From positions 62,001-126,000 of the forward strand of contig JAWLCW010000009.1 of the NCBI GenBank assembly GCA_041686935.1: a stretch of DNA of 64,000 nucleotides, written 5' to 3'. Both the position numbers and the translations under genes were made by a program. The notes beneath the pieces are model-generated. The model was not told the DNA's origin, did no database searches, and saw only the letters and a program-made list of their open reading frames with translations. Positions within the stretch are counted from its first letter, which is position 1. Every line of letters begins with the position of its first letter. This DNA is from Mariniphaga sp041686935. GTDB lineage: Bacteria > Bacteroidota > Bacteroidia > Bacteroidales > Prolixibacteraceae. Below are positions 44,214 through 54,200 of the stretch, one piece after another.

Positions 44214-47000
44214 TTATTTTACCAGTTTTAGAGTTTTTCTTCCATATATTGTTTCAAGTGTCAGAAAATACAATCCTCTCTGAAATCCTGAACCTGAAAT
44301 GTTTAATGTATGTTCCCCTGCCATTCTCAGAGAATTTTCAGCGAGCTTGATTCTTTTCCCTGTTAAATCTGTAATGTATAATTTTACATGAGATCGCTCA
44401 GGGAGAATGTATCTGATTCTCATCGACTCTTCGGGAATTATGGTGGGAGCCTCGAGCAGAATTTTTGCCGACGAAACGGTTTCAACTGACGTTGTTAAAA
44501 GTGAAAATGAAACCACTTCAGACCAGTCGGTAGAAGATGAAACTCCGTAATTTGCCCTTGCTTTTACAAACCAGGAGCCGTCATTCAGGTTGTCGATTAT
44601 CAGTCTGTTATTCGGTGCGTTTACCGATTGCTGAATGCGGTTGTTCCAGGGAAAAGTTGCCGAGTTGGAAAGTTGAAATGTAATGCTTTTAGCCAGCGGT
44701 TCAGCCGCAACCGTTAGGATTACTTCCGGCCCTGCAACCGTTTCTCCTTCGTTTGGTGCGATGATTACCGGAATTTCAGGGGGAATCCTGACAGTGGAAA
44801 ACCGGATGACATCAGACCAAATGGTTGAAGAATCGGTACTTACTGCCTGTAGCCTCAAATAGTAAGTTGAATAAGTGAAAATGACCCCTGCCGGCAGTTC
44901 AAAAGCGGTTCCTTCTATACCTTCCTCATCGAAAATTATACCTGTAAACAGGCTGTTGGTTGAAATCTGCATCCTGAAATTAAATCCCTCGTCAAATGGT
45001 TCCCATTGAATCAACGGATTGATTTCAACATCAGTTACTTCATTTGCAGGATAAATGATTTCAGGTTTCGGAAGTGATTCGAGAAGTAAACTCCTGATTT
45101 CTGAAAAGGCATCATCAGCATTGGCTTTCCGTGATAAAATTCTCCAGTAATAAACCGAATCTTCTTTCAGGGAAATATTTCCGGAATAGAAAACAGTTTC
45201 AGCCAATTCGCGTTTGTAGATAATGTTTTCAAATAAGGAATCATTCGCAACTTCAAGCAGATAATATTCTGCATTATCAACCGCTTTCCAGTTAAAATTG
45301 AAGCCGGGAAAAACAGTCTGGTTATTGGCAGGATAAAGCAGTTCGGCTGGTTCATTTTCTACAATTTCACTGCCCATAATAACTGGTGGAAATTCATTTC
45401 CGTTTCTGTCGAACACCGACACGGCAAATACATGATCATCCATCAAATCCGGGCTATTTAAGAGATCAAAACTTTTGGAATAAGATAACCCAAGCAAATA
45501 ATCTGCGTCGTTGAAATTTCCCGACTGGTGAATCTGCAACTCCGGAATGCCATATACTGCAAACCTTACGTTTGTCTCTTCCGAATCCCAAAGTAATTGG
45601 TCATTTTCAATCCTTAAATTTTGGGGCAAAGCGCGCGGTTCGGGTTGATTCCAGGCTTTTACCGGCGGCAGTGACAAATTTTCAAATTCGTGGGTACGCA
45701 GGTAATTGATAAAACCTCTTCTGAAAGCTAAAGTTGACCGAAAGAAAACGCTTCCCGGCGCCTGATTTTTGTCTGAATTTCTGTTCCATTGAATCTGTAA
45801 TCCGAATTCAGAAGGATCGTAACCCGCGACTGAAGTTTTGGAGGCCATCTTGGAGAAATACTCTATCATTGAAAGGCCCTGTAATTCAGTACGCAGGAAG
45901 TCCCTGTAAGCCGATTTCAGGGCAACCGGCGGCGGATAATCCGATTCGTCAAGGTCAGCGAGTGAATGGCTGACATACAAATGCCTTCCGAAGTGATTTA
46001 CCACATCCGACCACCAGGGCGCCAGTTTTTTATAATCCTGTCCGACACTTGTAGTAGGCCAGTAAAGCTGAGGAGAAATATAATCAACCGTGCCTTCACT
46101 CAGCCATGCAACCGGATCGCAATAAATGGTTTTGTATGCATCCAATCCAGTTATTCCGGCAGGTAAAGTAAGACCGTACGAAGCAGCAACCTGTGGGTCA
46201 GTTGTCCAGATTCCAAAAGGCGAAACGCCAAAGGTTACCCACGGTTTGTTTTTCTGAATGGTTTCATAAACACCGGAAACCATTTGATTCACATTCCAGC
46301 GGCGCCAGTCGTGCAAATCCATTCCCGATGGTTTCCAGTTGCTTTGGGAATACTGATCAAGCGAAGCAGGAGTTCCTCCGTAAGCATAAAAATAATCGTC
46401 GAAAATAATACCATCCAAATCGTAGTTTACTACGATTTCTTCAACTATATTAAAAATTCTTTCGCGTACGGCCGGATTGCCCGGATCGAGAATTGAACCT
46501 CCTCCGCTATAACTTAGAACCCACTCCGGATTTGTTTGTCTGTAATCTCCGGTGTGGCCGGAATACTTTCCGGCAACTGATTCAAACCGGTAGGGGTTAA
46601 GCCAGGCATGAAGTTCCATACCTCTTTTATGGCATTCTTCAATGGCAAACTGCAGCGGATCATATCCCGGGTCCATGCCGCGTGATTCTACCAGATGGGC
46701 CGACCACGGTTCATAACTGCTTGGATAAAAGGCATCACATTCAGGCCTTACCTGAAAAAATACGGAATTCATTCCTGCCACTTTCATGGAATCAAGAATG
46801 CGAACAAGTTGTTGTTTTTGTATGTCAATATAGTATTCGCCTCCGCCGGACGGGATTTTTGTGCCAGGCCAGTCAAGTCCCCAAACTGTTGTTAACCACG
46901 ACGAGCGGGTTTCCCTTTTTGGCGATTGAGCGCCGGAATTATAAGTTGAAGAAAATAAAAAAGAGAAAAAAATTAAAATCAAAGTAAAGTTTCGCATCAT
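44214..47000 (-). CDS. T9SS-secreted glycosyl-hydrolase-like 10 (GHL10, DigH/YngK type)
   Basis: 928 residues. The signal peptide is followed by the GHL10 barrel (about 30-420): SSWLTTVWGLDWPG, FFQVRPECDAFYPS, LHAWLNPYRFE, DLDGIIFDDYFY (acidic pair D201/D202) and YWPTTSVGQDYKKLAPWW. The E. coli relative DigH (YddW) cleaves peptidoglycan glycan strands that have lost their stem peptides. Residues about 460-840 contain fibronectin-III-like modules (NNQTVFPGFNFNWKAVDNAEYYLLEVAND), and the end is a T9SS tail (KLYITDLTGKRIKLAENSL, ending RKTLKLVK). With the neighbouring amidase it forms a plausible two-step peptidoglycan degradation pair. Confidence 0.88.
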   Translation of the reverse strand: MMRNFTLILIFFSFLFSSTYNSGAQSPKRETRSSWLTTVWGLDWPGTKIPSGGGEYYIDIQKQQLVRILDSMKVAGMNSVFFQVRPECDAFYPSSYEPWSAHLVESRGMDPGYDPLQFAIEECHKRGMELHAWLNPYRFESVAGKYSGHTGDYRQTNPEWVLSYSGGGSILDPGNPAVRERIFNIVEEIVVNYDLDGIIFDDYFYAYGGTPASLDQYSQSNWKPSGMDLHDWRRWNVNQMVSGVYETIQKNKPWVTFGVSPFGIWTTDPQVAASYGLTLPAGITGLDAYKTIYCDPVAWLSEGTVDYISPQLYWPTTSVGQDYKKLAPWWSDVVNHFGRHLYVSHSLADLDESDYPPPVALKSAYRDFLRTELQGLSMIEYFSKMASKTSVAGYDPSEFGLQIQWNRNSDKNQAPGSVFFRSTLAFRRGFINYLRTHEFENLSLPPVKAWNQPEPRALPQNLRIENDQLLWDSEETNVRFAVYGIPELQIHQSGNFNDADYLLGLSYSKSFDLLNSPDLMDDHVFAVSVFDRNGNEFPPVIMGSEIVENEPAELLYPANNQTVFPGFNFNWKAVDNAEYYLLEVANDSLFENIIYKRELAETVFYSGNISLKEDSVYYWRILSRKANADDAFSEIRSLLLESLPKPEIIYPANEVTDVEINPLIQWEPFDEGFNFRMQISTNSLFTGIIFDEEGIEGTAFELPAGVIFTYSTYYLRLQAVSTDSSTIWSDVIRFSTVRIPPEIPVIIAPNEGETVAGPEVILTVAAEPLAKSITFQLSNSATFPWNNRIQQSVNAPNNRLIIDNLNDGSWFVKARANYGVSSSTDWSEVVSFSLLTTSVETVSSAKILLEAPTIIPEESMRIRYILPERSHVKLYITDLTGKRIKLAENSLRMAGEHTLNISGSGFQRGLYFLTLETIYGRKTLKLVK

Positions 47001-47043
47001 AAGCCAATATTTTGGTTCGGATTAAATCCGAAAATGGTTAAAT

Positions 47044-47101
47044 CAAAAACTTTCTGAAATGATTTCCGATTTCCAGGAAGTTACAAATCAGAAAGTTTTT
47101 G
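47044..47101 (-). terminator. Hairpin between the PKD lipoprotein and GHL10 genes
   Basis: CAAAAACTTTCTGA (47044-47057) and TCAGAAAGTTTTTG (47088-47101) form a perfect 14-bp stem with T-rich 3' side on the minus strand. It lies in the only long intergenic space (110 bases) of the second SusCD locus, so it may end or attenuate the susCD transcript before the enzyme genes. Confidence 0.65.
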
Positions 47102-47110
47102 AATACTGAA

Positions 47111-48745
47111 TTACCTCGTTGTTTTGTCAACGGCTATACCATAAGCTTCCACACCCTGTATGAAATATTCCACAACAGGAGTTTCTTCGCCCAGTTTTAT
47201 TCGTTTTATACCCGACCGATGCAGCGGATTTGCCTGGTAATATTCTTCCGGATCAACGCCTGATGGAGGTTGCGGACCCCGGTAAGCCCAGTACAAATAT
47301 TCGCCATCTACAGCCATGCCGGTAACATAAAGCGATTCAGTAACGCCTCCTTCACCATCAAACGGTGAATTGTCAACTACTTTTATCCCGGAACCATCGA
47401 GGTTGCTGCTGATAATCATTTTATAGCGGCTGTCGGCAAAATAAAGTTTTTGATGTACTTCGTCAATAACAAACGACCGGATTCCAAAATTCCGGAGTAT
47501 GCTTCCGGCAGCAGGAACCGGATCGCCGTCCACCTTATCACGGCCAAGGATGTCACTGTCAGTAAATCTGAAAATTCCTGAACCTGTGGTATGTTTGGCC
47601 CACCACCACATTCCGTTGTATTTGGTAAAGGTTCCGTTCAGGTTTCCCCATCCAATACCCTCGCCATAATAACCTAACCAAATATTTCTCACATAATAGT
47701 TGAACTCGCTAAATGAAAACTTTCTGTTACGGGTATTTACCGAAGTCCTGAAAATACCTTCGCGCCGGTCGGCCCAGTAAATCATTTGTTGTTCTTCATC
47801 CACGTATCCGTAGTAAAAATCGAGAAACGTATCACCGCCAAAGTTTTCCAAAACAGTTTCCCTGCGGGAACCATCGTGCGAAATGACAAACAATTCACCA
47901 TCTCCTGCTGTAAGGTATTGTGGTTCAGCTACAAATGCAAACCGGGTTCCGGCATCGAAAACATACAGCCAGTCGCCGCTAAACTGAAGGGTGAGCGGGT
48001 GTTTTCCGGAACGATAACCCAAATCGAACGGGTTATTTACATCCGGATCAATGCCAGGTATTAGTTTTTTAGCCATAATATTCCCGCCTTTTACGGCATA
48101 ATAAAGTGTTTTTGCAGGCTGGTTGTAGTTTACCTTTACATTTACATTTACCGGAGTCAGGTTTTTACCGTCAATTGTTATTACAAGGGAAACAATCTGA
48201 CTTCCGATGCTTCCAAAAACCACCGATGGAGATTCCAGCGAACTGTTTCCATCTTCGTCGATGCCCTCACCAATTGTTCCTTTCGGAAATTTCCAGTTGA
48301 ATTCAACGGGTTTGTTTTCAGGATTTTCCAGTAACACCTCAAACGAAACATGCGTCTGGTTGTAAACAATAACCGGTTCAGTGGCAGTATATCTTACAAC
48401 CGGCACAATATCGCTGATCATCAGTTTCTTTTTAACCTCGTAAATCCCGTCCACTTTTAGTACAACAGTGTAGGTTCCAGGTTCTGCATATTTATGCACC
48501 GGATTTTGCTCACTGGAAGTTGATCCGTCTCCAAAATTCCATTCCCACGAGGAACCTTTGACAGAAATATTTAAGAAATGAATTTCTTCACCAACAACAT
48601 AATGCAGAGAAGATGATGAGTAGGTAAAATCGATTTCGGCCGGCGGAAACAATTCAGGAACGATTTCCTGTTCGCATCCCCAAAAACCGGTTCCGGCAAA
48701 AATCAGGGTTACTACTGCAATTATTTTTAAACGTTTCATAATCAT
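47111..48745 (-). CDS. PKD-domain surface lipoprotein with propeller-like C-terminus
   Basis: 544 residues. A lipobox (GFWGCEQE) precedes a PKD domain (VGEEIHFLNISVKGSSWEWNFGDGSTSSEQNPVHKY, split here: WNFGDGS and PVHKYAEPGTYTV are the landmarks) and a second PKD-like module around 120-200. The C-terminal 300 residues contain YWTD/propeller-like strands (MIYWADRREGIFRTS, LYFADSRYKMIISSNLDGSG). No catalytic residues are evident. It is the fourth gene of the locus and probably a surface glycan-binding protein. The Met at 48739 is an alternative start. Confidence 0.75.
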   Translation of the reverse strand: MIMKRLKIIAVVTLIFAGTGFWGCEQEIVPELFPPAEIDFTYSSSSLHYVVGEEIHFLNISVKGSSWEWNFGDGSTSSEQNPVHKYAEPGTYTVVLKVDGIYEVKKKLMISDIVPVVRYTATEPVIVYNQTHVSFEVLLENPENKPVEFNWKFPKGTIGEGIDEDGNSSLESPSVVFGSIGSQIVSLVITIDGKNLTPVNVNVKVNYNQPAKTLYYAVKGGNIMAKKLIPGIDPDVNNPFDLGYRSGKHPLTLQFSGDWLYVFDAGTRFAFVAEPQYLTAGDGELFVISHDGSRRETVLENFGGDTFLDFYYGYVDEEQQMIYWADRREGIFRTSVNTRNRKFSFSEFNYYVRNIWLGYYGEGIGWGNLNGTFTKYNGMWWWAKHTTGSGIFRFTDSDILGRDKVDGDPVPAAGSILRNFGIRSFVIDEVHQKLYFADSRYKMIISSNLDGSGIKVVDNSPFDGEGGVTESLYVTGMAVDGEYLYWAYRGPQPPSGVDPEEYYQANPLHRSGIKRIKLGEETPVVEYFIQGVEAYGIAVDKTTR

Positions 48746-48764
48746 TCATTTTAAATTTAAAGCG

Positions 48765-49619
48765 TTAAAAAACGGTAATCCTTTTAACCTCTGAAAAGTT
48801 TTCAACTTTATTGCCATTAACGATCCTGAGCCTGGCATTCAGTTCAAAACCCTGTGTAAATTCAACAGCATAATATTGCCGGTTTCTGTTGTAAATAAAT
48901 GCACTGAAAGGGACTTCATTCAAATGCGAACGTAAAACAGGTTCAGCCTCTGCTTTCATAACACGCATTGTGGTTTCACCTTCTGTTACCGTGTCAAAGT
49001 AACCTTCAAAAACCTCTTCCTCTACAATTTGCCGGTCGGTTACGAGCAATGTCCTGAAATCCTGGTAAACCAGCGAAGGAAATAGATTGCTGATAAACAG
49101 ATTTCTTACAGTTTCCGGTATAAGCTGGTTAAATTGTTCGGCATTAAAAGAAATCGGATTTTTATATTCAATCGATGAGAGTGTATAACTCACCGGAAAT
49201 TTATCTTCAATAGAATAAGCCTTTTTTTCCGCATCATAATTGCTTTCAGAATGAGTAAATGTCTTTATCTCCAGTAATTCACGCGAAAGCTCTGCTGAAT
49301 CGAGCGAAAAGGAGTATCCGTTGGGAGGGTATGTAAGCAGATACTTCAGGTTTTTCTGAACGTCATACCATACTCCCAGATATTCAACAGTATGATCTAC
49401 AGACCAGTATTCCGCATAAAACTCCACTTCATTTCCGGCAATTACATTTGTAACCGGCACATCCCAGTAAACACTTGCAGCAATGTAACCGGGCGCCGAA
49501 ATATCGGCAACCGGATCATTTATTTTGCAGGAAGCGGCAAAAACTATCAGGACAAGGAATAATGCCGCATTATTTATCAACTTTTTCCTGAAATAAGTTA
49601 TTCTTCCTTTTGTATTCAT
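48765..49619 (-). CDS. Lipoprotein of unknown function, 284 aa
   Basis: The N-terminus has a hydrophobic stretch ending in FAASCKI, a lipobox. The rest is beta-rich (VTNVIAGNEVEFYAEYW, YYAVEFTQGFELNARLRIV) with no family I recognise. Its ATG is preceded by AGGAGG at good distance, an unusually strong Shine-Dalgarno for this phylum. Position directly after SusD and before the PKD lipoprotein suggests a SusE-like accessory binding protein. Confidence 0.65.
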   Translation of the reverse strand: MNTKGRITYFRKKLINNAALFLVLIVFAASCKINDPVADISAPGYIAASVYWDVPVTNVIAGNEVEFYAEYWSVDHTVEYLGVWYDVQKNLKYLLTYPPNGYSFSLDSAELSRELLEIKTFTHSESNYDAEKKAYSIEDKFPVSYTLSSIEYKNPISFNAEQFNQLIPETVRNLFISNLFPSLVYQDFRTLLVTDRQIVEEEVFEGYFDTVTEGETTMRVMKAEAEPVLRSHLNEVPFSAFIYNRNRQYYAVEFTQGFELNARLRIVNGNKVENFSEVKRITVF

Positions 49620-49638
49620 AGTATCCTCCTTTTCTGGA

Positions 49639-51210
49639 TTAGTTTTGTGGTGCCCAAATCATGGGTTTTTTCAGCCATTCCGGATTTCTGAACGCATCCA
49701 GTCGAATGAGTTCCTCCCGGTTATATTTTTCTTCTGTTTCGGGATCGTAATTTATACGCTGAATCCACTGGTTTTCAGCCGACCAGTATGCTTCATACAA
49801 ATTATGTGGCCGGCGCAAACCCGGATAAATTACCGTATTGTCAAACCGTCTGTCATTCAAATCGTTGCTGTAACCATATCTTCTCAAATCGTTCCATTGT
49901 TCAACCTGCAGGTACATGGCTTTGTATTTTTCCATCATAATATGACTCAGGTTGATATTGGAAGAGCCCGGAACAAGTTCGGAATTGTTGAGGTAATCAG
50001 CAATTTCATTCTGTGGAACCTGTAGCCGTTTCATGTGCGATTCAATACCCATACGAAGATGCTCTGCTGCTTTATTTTTATTTTGCGCCCAGAATGCAGC
50101 CTCGGCAGCAATAAAATGAAGTTCTTCGCGGGTAATGAATGTAATGGTGGAAGTGTCGGATGTAAGCACCGATTCATACAAATCGGGGTACCACTCTATT
50201 TTATGGGTTGGCTGCATTCCCGAGTTGCTTTCAAGATACCGGTATTTAACTACTCCGTCGTCATCTGCACGGACTTCCATCATAAAAGGTAATCTCGGAT
50301 CATTATATTCTTCACTCTCGGGGCTGTATCCCATTGCGTTTTCAATCAGGAATTTTGAGGGTATTGCAGCCAGAAGATCGTTCGCTCTGCTTTCCCAGGA
50401 ATTCACCGGTTTGTTGTTTTTTCCCCACATGCAGTTTTTCTCTACGCTGGATCCCCCGTCGAATTTATACCGGGGATCAGCCCAGCCATTTAGGGCCTGT
50501 TCTGCTGCAGCCAATATGTTTGCTGCATTTCCGGTATTCAAATTTGGCAGGTCACGCAGCATAATCCGGGCTTTTACTCCGAGCAAAACCTGTTTCCATT
50601 TTGCCATGTCTCCTGCAAAAACCCGGTCAACGTTTCTGCCCATTGGCCGGTTGGTTGATTGGGTAACTTCGGGACTGTCAAATAATTGTATCAGCTCATC
50701 AGTTTCCTGAAGCATCCATTGGTAAATGCTTTCCTGAGAGTCGTATTTTGGCGAAGATGACTGGTAAGCATCGGTTAAAGGCATATCGCCAAAAGCATCG
50801 GTAGTTTGTTGCGTTGATAATAAACGCAAGAGGCGTGTGAGTGCAATATAATTCACCGAATTTTCCTCCTCTGCAAAACGAAGGAGTTCTTTGGCATTGG
50901 TTCCCACATCGTAAAAATGCCGTCTCCACTGCGGGTGCCGGTTCATTCCCAGAAATTCCCAGCCACTGCGGTAGGCATGTGCTCCGGTCTGGCTTCTTCC
51001 TGCAGTGGTAAGGCATTGTGACAGGTAGGTTCCGTACTCGCTGTGGTCGTAATTTTCCAGTGCGGTATAGAACAAAACTACAGGCATAATTTCGTTTACA
51101 GGCACCTGATCCACCCCATCCGGATCGCGGTTGTCACCCAAAAAATCCTCACAACCGGAAAAACCGGTCAGAAATGCAAGTAAAATCAGTGTATATTTTA
51201 TTTTTTTCAT
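49639..51210 (-). CDS. SusD/RagB-family lipoprotein (SusD-like type 2)
   Basis: 523 residues. Lipobox FSGCEDFLGDNRDPDGV, then the features of the shorter SusD-like group: VNEIMPVVLFYTAL, LTRLLRLLSTQQTTDAFGDMPLTDA, KWKQVLLGVKARIML, and LHFIAAEAAFWAQNKNKAAEHL. It forms the surface lid over the SusC protein encoded 11 bases upstream. Substrate inferred from neighbours to be peptidoglycan-derived glycans. Confidence 0.92.
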   Translation of the reverse strand: MKKIKYTLILLAFLTGFSGCEDFLGDNRDPDGVDQVPVNEIMPVVLFYTALENYDHSEYGTYLSQCLTTAGRSQTGAHAYRSGWEFLGMNRHPQWRRHFYDVGTNAKELLRFAEEENSVNYIALTRLLRLLSTQQTTDAFGDMPLTDAYQSSSPKYDSQESIYQWMLQETDELIQLFDSPEVTQSTNRPMGRNVDRVFAGDMAKWKQVLLGVKARIMLRDLPNLNTGNAANILAAAEQALNGWADPRYKFDGGSSVEKNCMWGKNNKPVNSWESRANDLLAAIPSKFLIENAMGYSPESEEYNDPRLPFMMEVRADDDGVVKYRYLESNSGMQPTHKIEWYPDLYESVLTSDTSTITFITREELHFIAAEAAFWAQNKNKAAEHLRMGIESHMKRLQVPQNEIADYLNNSELVPGSSNINLSHIMMEKYKAMYLQVEQWNDLRRYGYSNDLNDRRFDNTVIYPGLRRPHNLYEAYWSAENQWIQRINYDPETEEKYNREELIRLDAFRNPEWLKKPMIWAPQN

Positions 51211-51221
51211 GATAAATCCGA

Positions 51222-54200
51222 TTAAAATGTTGCACTTATATTGAATGAGAAACTTCTTGTATTAGGAATTCCGAGGTAATCGATTCCAAAAGTACCAGTA
51301 CCTCCCGAACTGCCCGTGTAATTTACAACAGGATCAGAGCCGGAATAGTTGGTAAACAACAGTAAATTTCTTCCGGTCACAGAGAAATTCAATCCTTTGA
51401 TTCCGATTTTTTCCGCCAGACTTCCTGCATTGTAGGAAAGTGTGGCATAACCAATGCGCATAAGCGAACCATCTTCCACAAAATTGGAACCTACTGGAGC
51501 ATAATAATTCAGGTAGAATGCCTGATCAAAAACAACCGGAACAGTATTTTCAGTATAGGAACCATCAGGCAGTTCAACCACACCATCAATCAGTATCTGC
51601 CGGTTTCGGTAATCTTCCAGCATTTTGGCCTGGCCGCCTGACATGAGGCTTCGAAGGGTTCCGTTAACCACATCGCCGCCTTTTCTGAAATTGGTCATTA
51701 CAGAAAGTGACCATGATTTGTAATGCCAGCGGTTTAACCAGCCAATTGTAAAATCGGGTTCTCTGTTTCCTATTAAGAGTGAACTCGACGCATTTATTTT
51801 TGGCCGTCCCGATTCATCAACAATAATACGGCCGTCTTCGGTTCTCAGGTAATCTTTTCCGGAAAGTGCCATGGTTGAACCATGCAGGTATGCAGTAGGC
51901 CTGATATCGCTCACCTGGCCGGCATAATGGTAAACTTCAACCAGTTGGTCGGGCAGGCTTTCTACAGTTCCCCTGCTGCGGCCAAAATTTGTAATCATAT
52001 TCCACCTGAAATCACGGGTTTCAACCATTGTCTGGTCCCATGAAATTTCAATTCCCTCGTTTTTTATATCTCCTTCGTTTCTGGTTTGGAGAATGTTACC
52101 GGACGCGGGTGAAACACGAACATCCACAATCTGGTTGGAAACGGCTGTGGCAAACCAGGCTACATCGAGCCTCGTTTTATCGCCGAAAAGTCTGAAATCA
52201 GCTCCAATTTCCCATGAAGTGGTCATTTCAGGCTCCAGGTGGGGATTGCTGCTTCGGGTAGGATCAACACCATAACCATTATCGGGGTGAGGCATAGCCT
52301 TGTACCAGTTACTTAACCGGTAAAGCGGAGCGTCTTTCCCAACACGGGCCCAGTTTCCCCTTATTTTTCCAAAGCTTATTATATTTTCAGGAAGTGAGAA
52401 CAGTTCGGTAAAAATTATTCCTGTGCTGAATGAAGGATAAAAATAGGAACGGTTTTCAGCAGGCAGGGTAGAGGAATGGTCATTCCGTCCAGTTGCGCTA
52501 AACTGTGCAATTCCCATGTAGTCAAGTTTTATTTCCCCGTAATATCCGTACATGTTTTTATCAGAGCGGTTCATGGTAATGTTTTCGCGGCGGATATCAG
52601 CCAGGTTGTTGATACTGTAAAATTCGGGTACAATAAACTGCCTGCCACCCATTCCGGCTGATCGCCCTTCTGAACTTTTTACGTCTATGCCACCCAGCAG
52701 TTCCACTCCAACCTTTTCGGATATATTTTTGCTGTAAGTGGCCAAAATTCCTCCGTTAACTACTGAACTCCTCCCATCGGAATAGAAAAAGGAACCCAGA
52801 TAATCCAGGTCCTCTGAAGTGGGAGACTGGCCGGGATCAAGGCTCCAGCGCGGAGTAACAATGCTTTTGCTTTCCGATTCGGTGAGGTCGTAACTAATCC
52901 GTCCGGTCAGGTTCAGGTTTTCAATTACGGTCCATGTTACTGAACCTTGCAGCAACGACCGGTTTGAATCGTAACGGGACGAATCTTCATACCTCGACCA
53001 AAGCGGACTGATGGGGGAGTTATACCGGTTGTTGGTATTAATATAAAGCCAGCGAATGGTTCCGTCCGGATTTTTATAATTGGTAATATCATCGTCAATT
53101 GGCCACTGGTAAGCCGAACTTATTCCGGCGCCACCCCTTGAGTTACGGGAAACAAAATTGGCCATAAAGTCAACAGAAACTTTTTCAGAAACATCGTATT
53201 TTGACTTAAAAAGAACTCCGTAACGTTCAAGGTAGTCGGACGGAACAACTCCTTCGTGACGCACGTAATTACCTGATGTGTATGAGCTGAACCGTTCAGA
53301 ACCACCCGAAACTGAAACATCGTATTTCTGGTAAAGTCCCGATTTCAGAAAATTTCCCGGATTATCATAAATAACCGTACCTTCCGGTGCCAGCGGGCCC
53401 CAGCCGCCCATCGACTGTTCGCGGTAAACACCGTAGGAACCTCTCAGGTACATTTGCTGAATTTCGGGTACCCGGAAGGCATTATCCACCTGAACAGTTC
53501 CGCTGGCTTCCACACGGATTTCTCCTGCAACACCTGATTTGGTGGTTATAATAATCGCTCCGTTGGATGCTTCCTGGCCGTACAAAGCGGCGGCAGCAGC
53601 TCCTTTTAGCACCGTGATGTTTTCAATGTCGTTTGGATTGATTTCTGCCGCTTTGGAGGCTCCGCCGGATATGTGCATTCCGTTCAAAATAAAAATAGGT
53701 TCGTTGTTTTGAGCCGGATTGATAGAGGAAATTCCCCGGATAAGAATTTGGGAGGAAGCAGAAGGAGATCCACCTGTTCCGGAAACCTCAATCCCGGCAA
53801 TTTTTCCCTGAAGTGCATCCACAAAATTGACCTGGCGACCTTCGGTTAAATCCTCTGCATCAACTGACTGAACAGAAAAATTCAATCTTCGCTTTTCTGA
53901 ACGGATACCCATTGCCGTTACAACAACCTCCTCCAGGCCAACAACATCTTCCTCTAAAACAACATAAACGGTTGTTTGACCGTTAACCGGAATTTCAAGG
54001 GTTTTAAATCCGACAAAAGAAAACACCAGTGTGGCCGTTGGAGCAACTTCAATCACAAAAATACCATCAACATTGGTAACTGTTCCGTTCATGGTACCTT
54101 TTTCGAAAACATTCACACCGGGAATAAACTCCCCAGCTTGATCACTCACTTCGCCTCTTACCTGTATTTTCGAATCCTGGTCAGCTACTGGAATTTTTTC

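Noticed and set aside
50135..50710. 191-residue plus-strand frame
   Set aside because: Antisense to the SusD gene at 49639-51210; no start signal and unusual Ser/Phe-rich composition.
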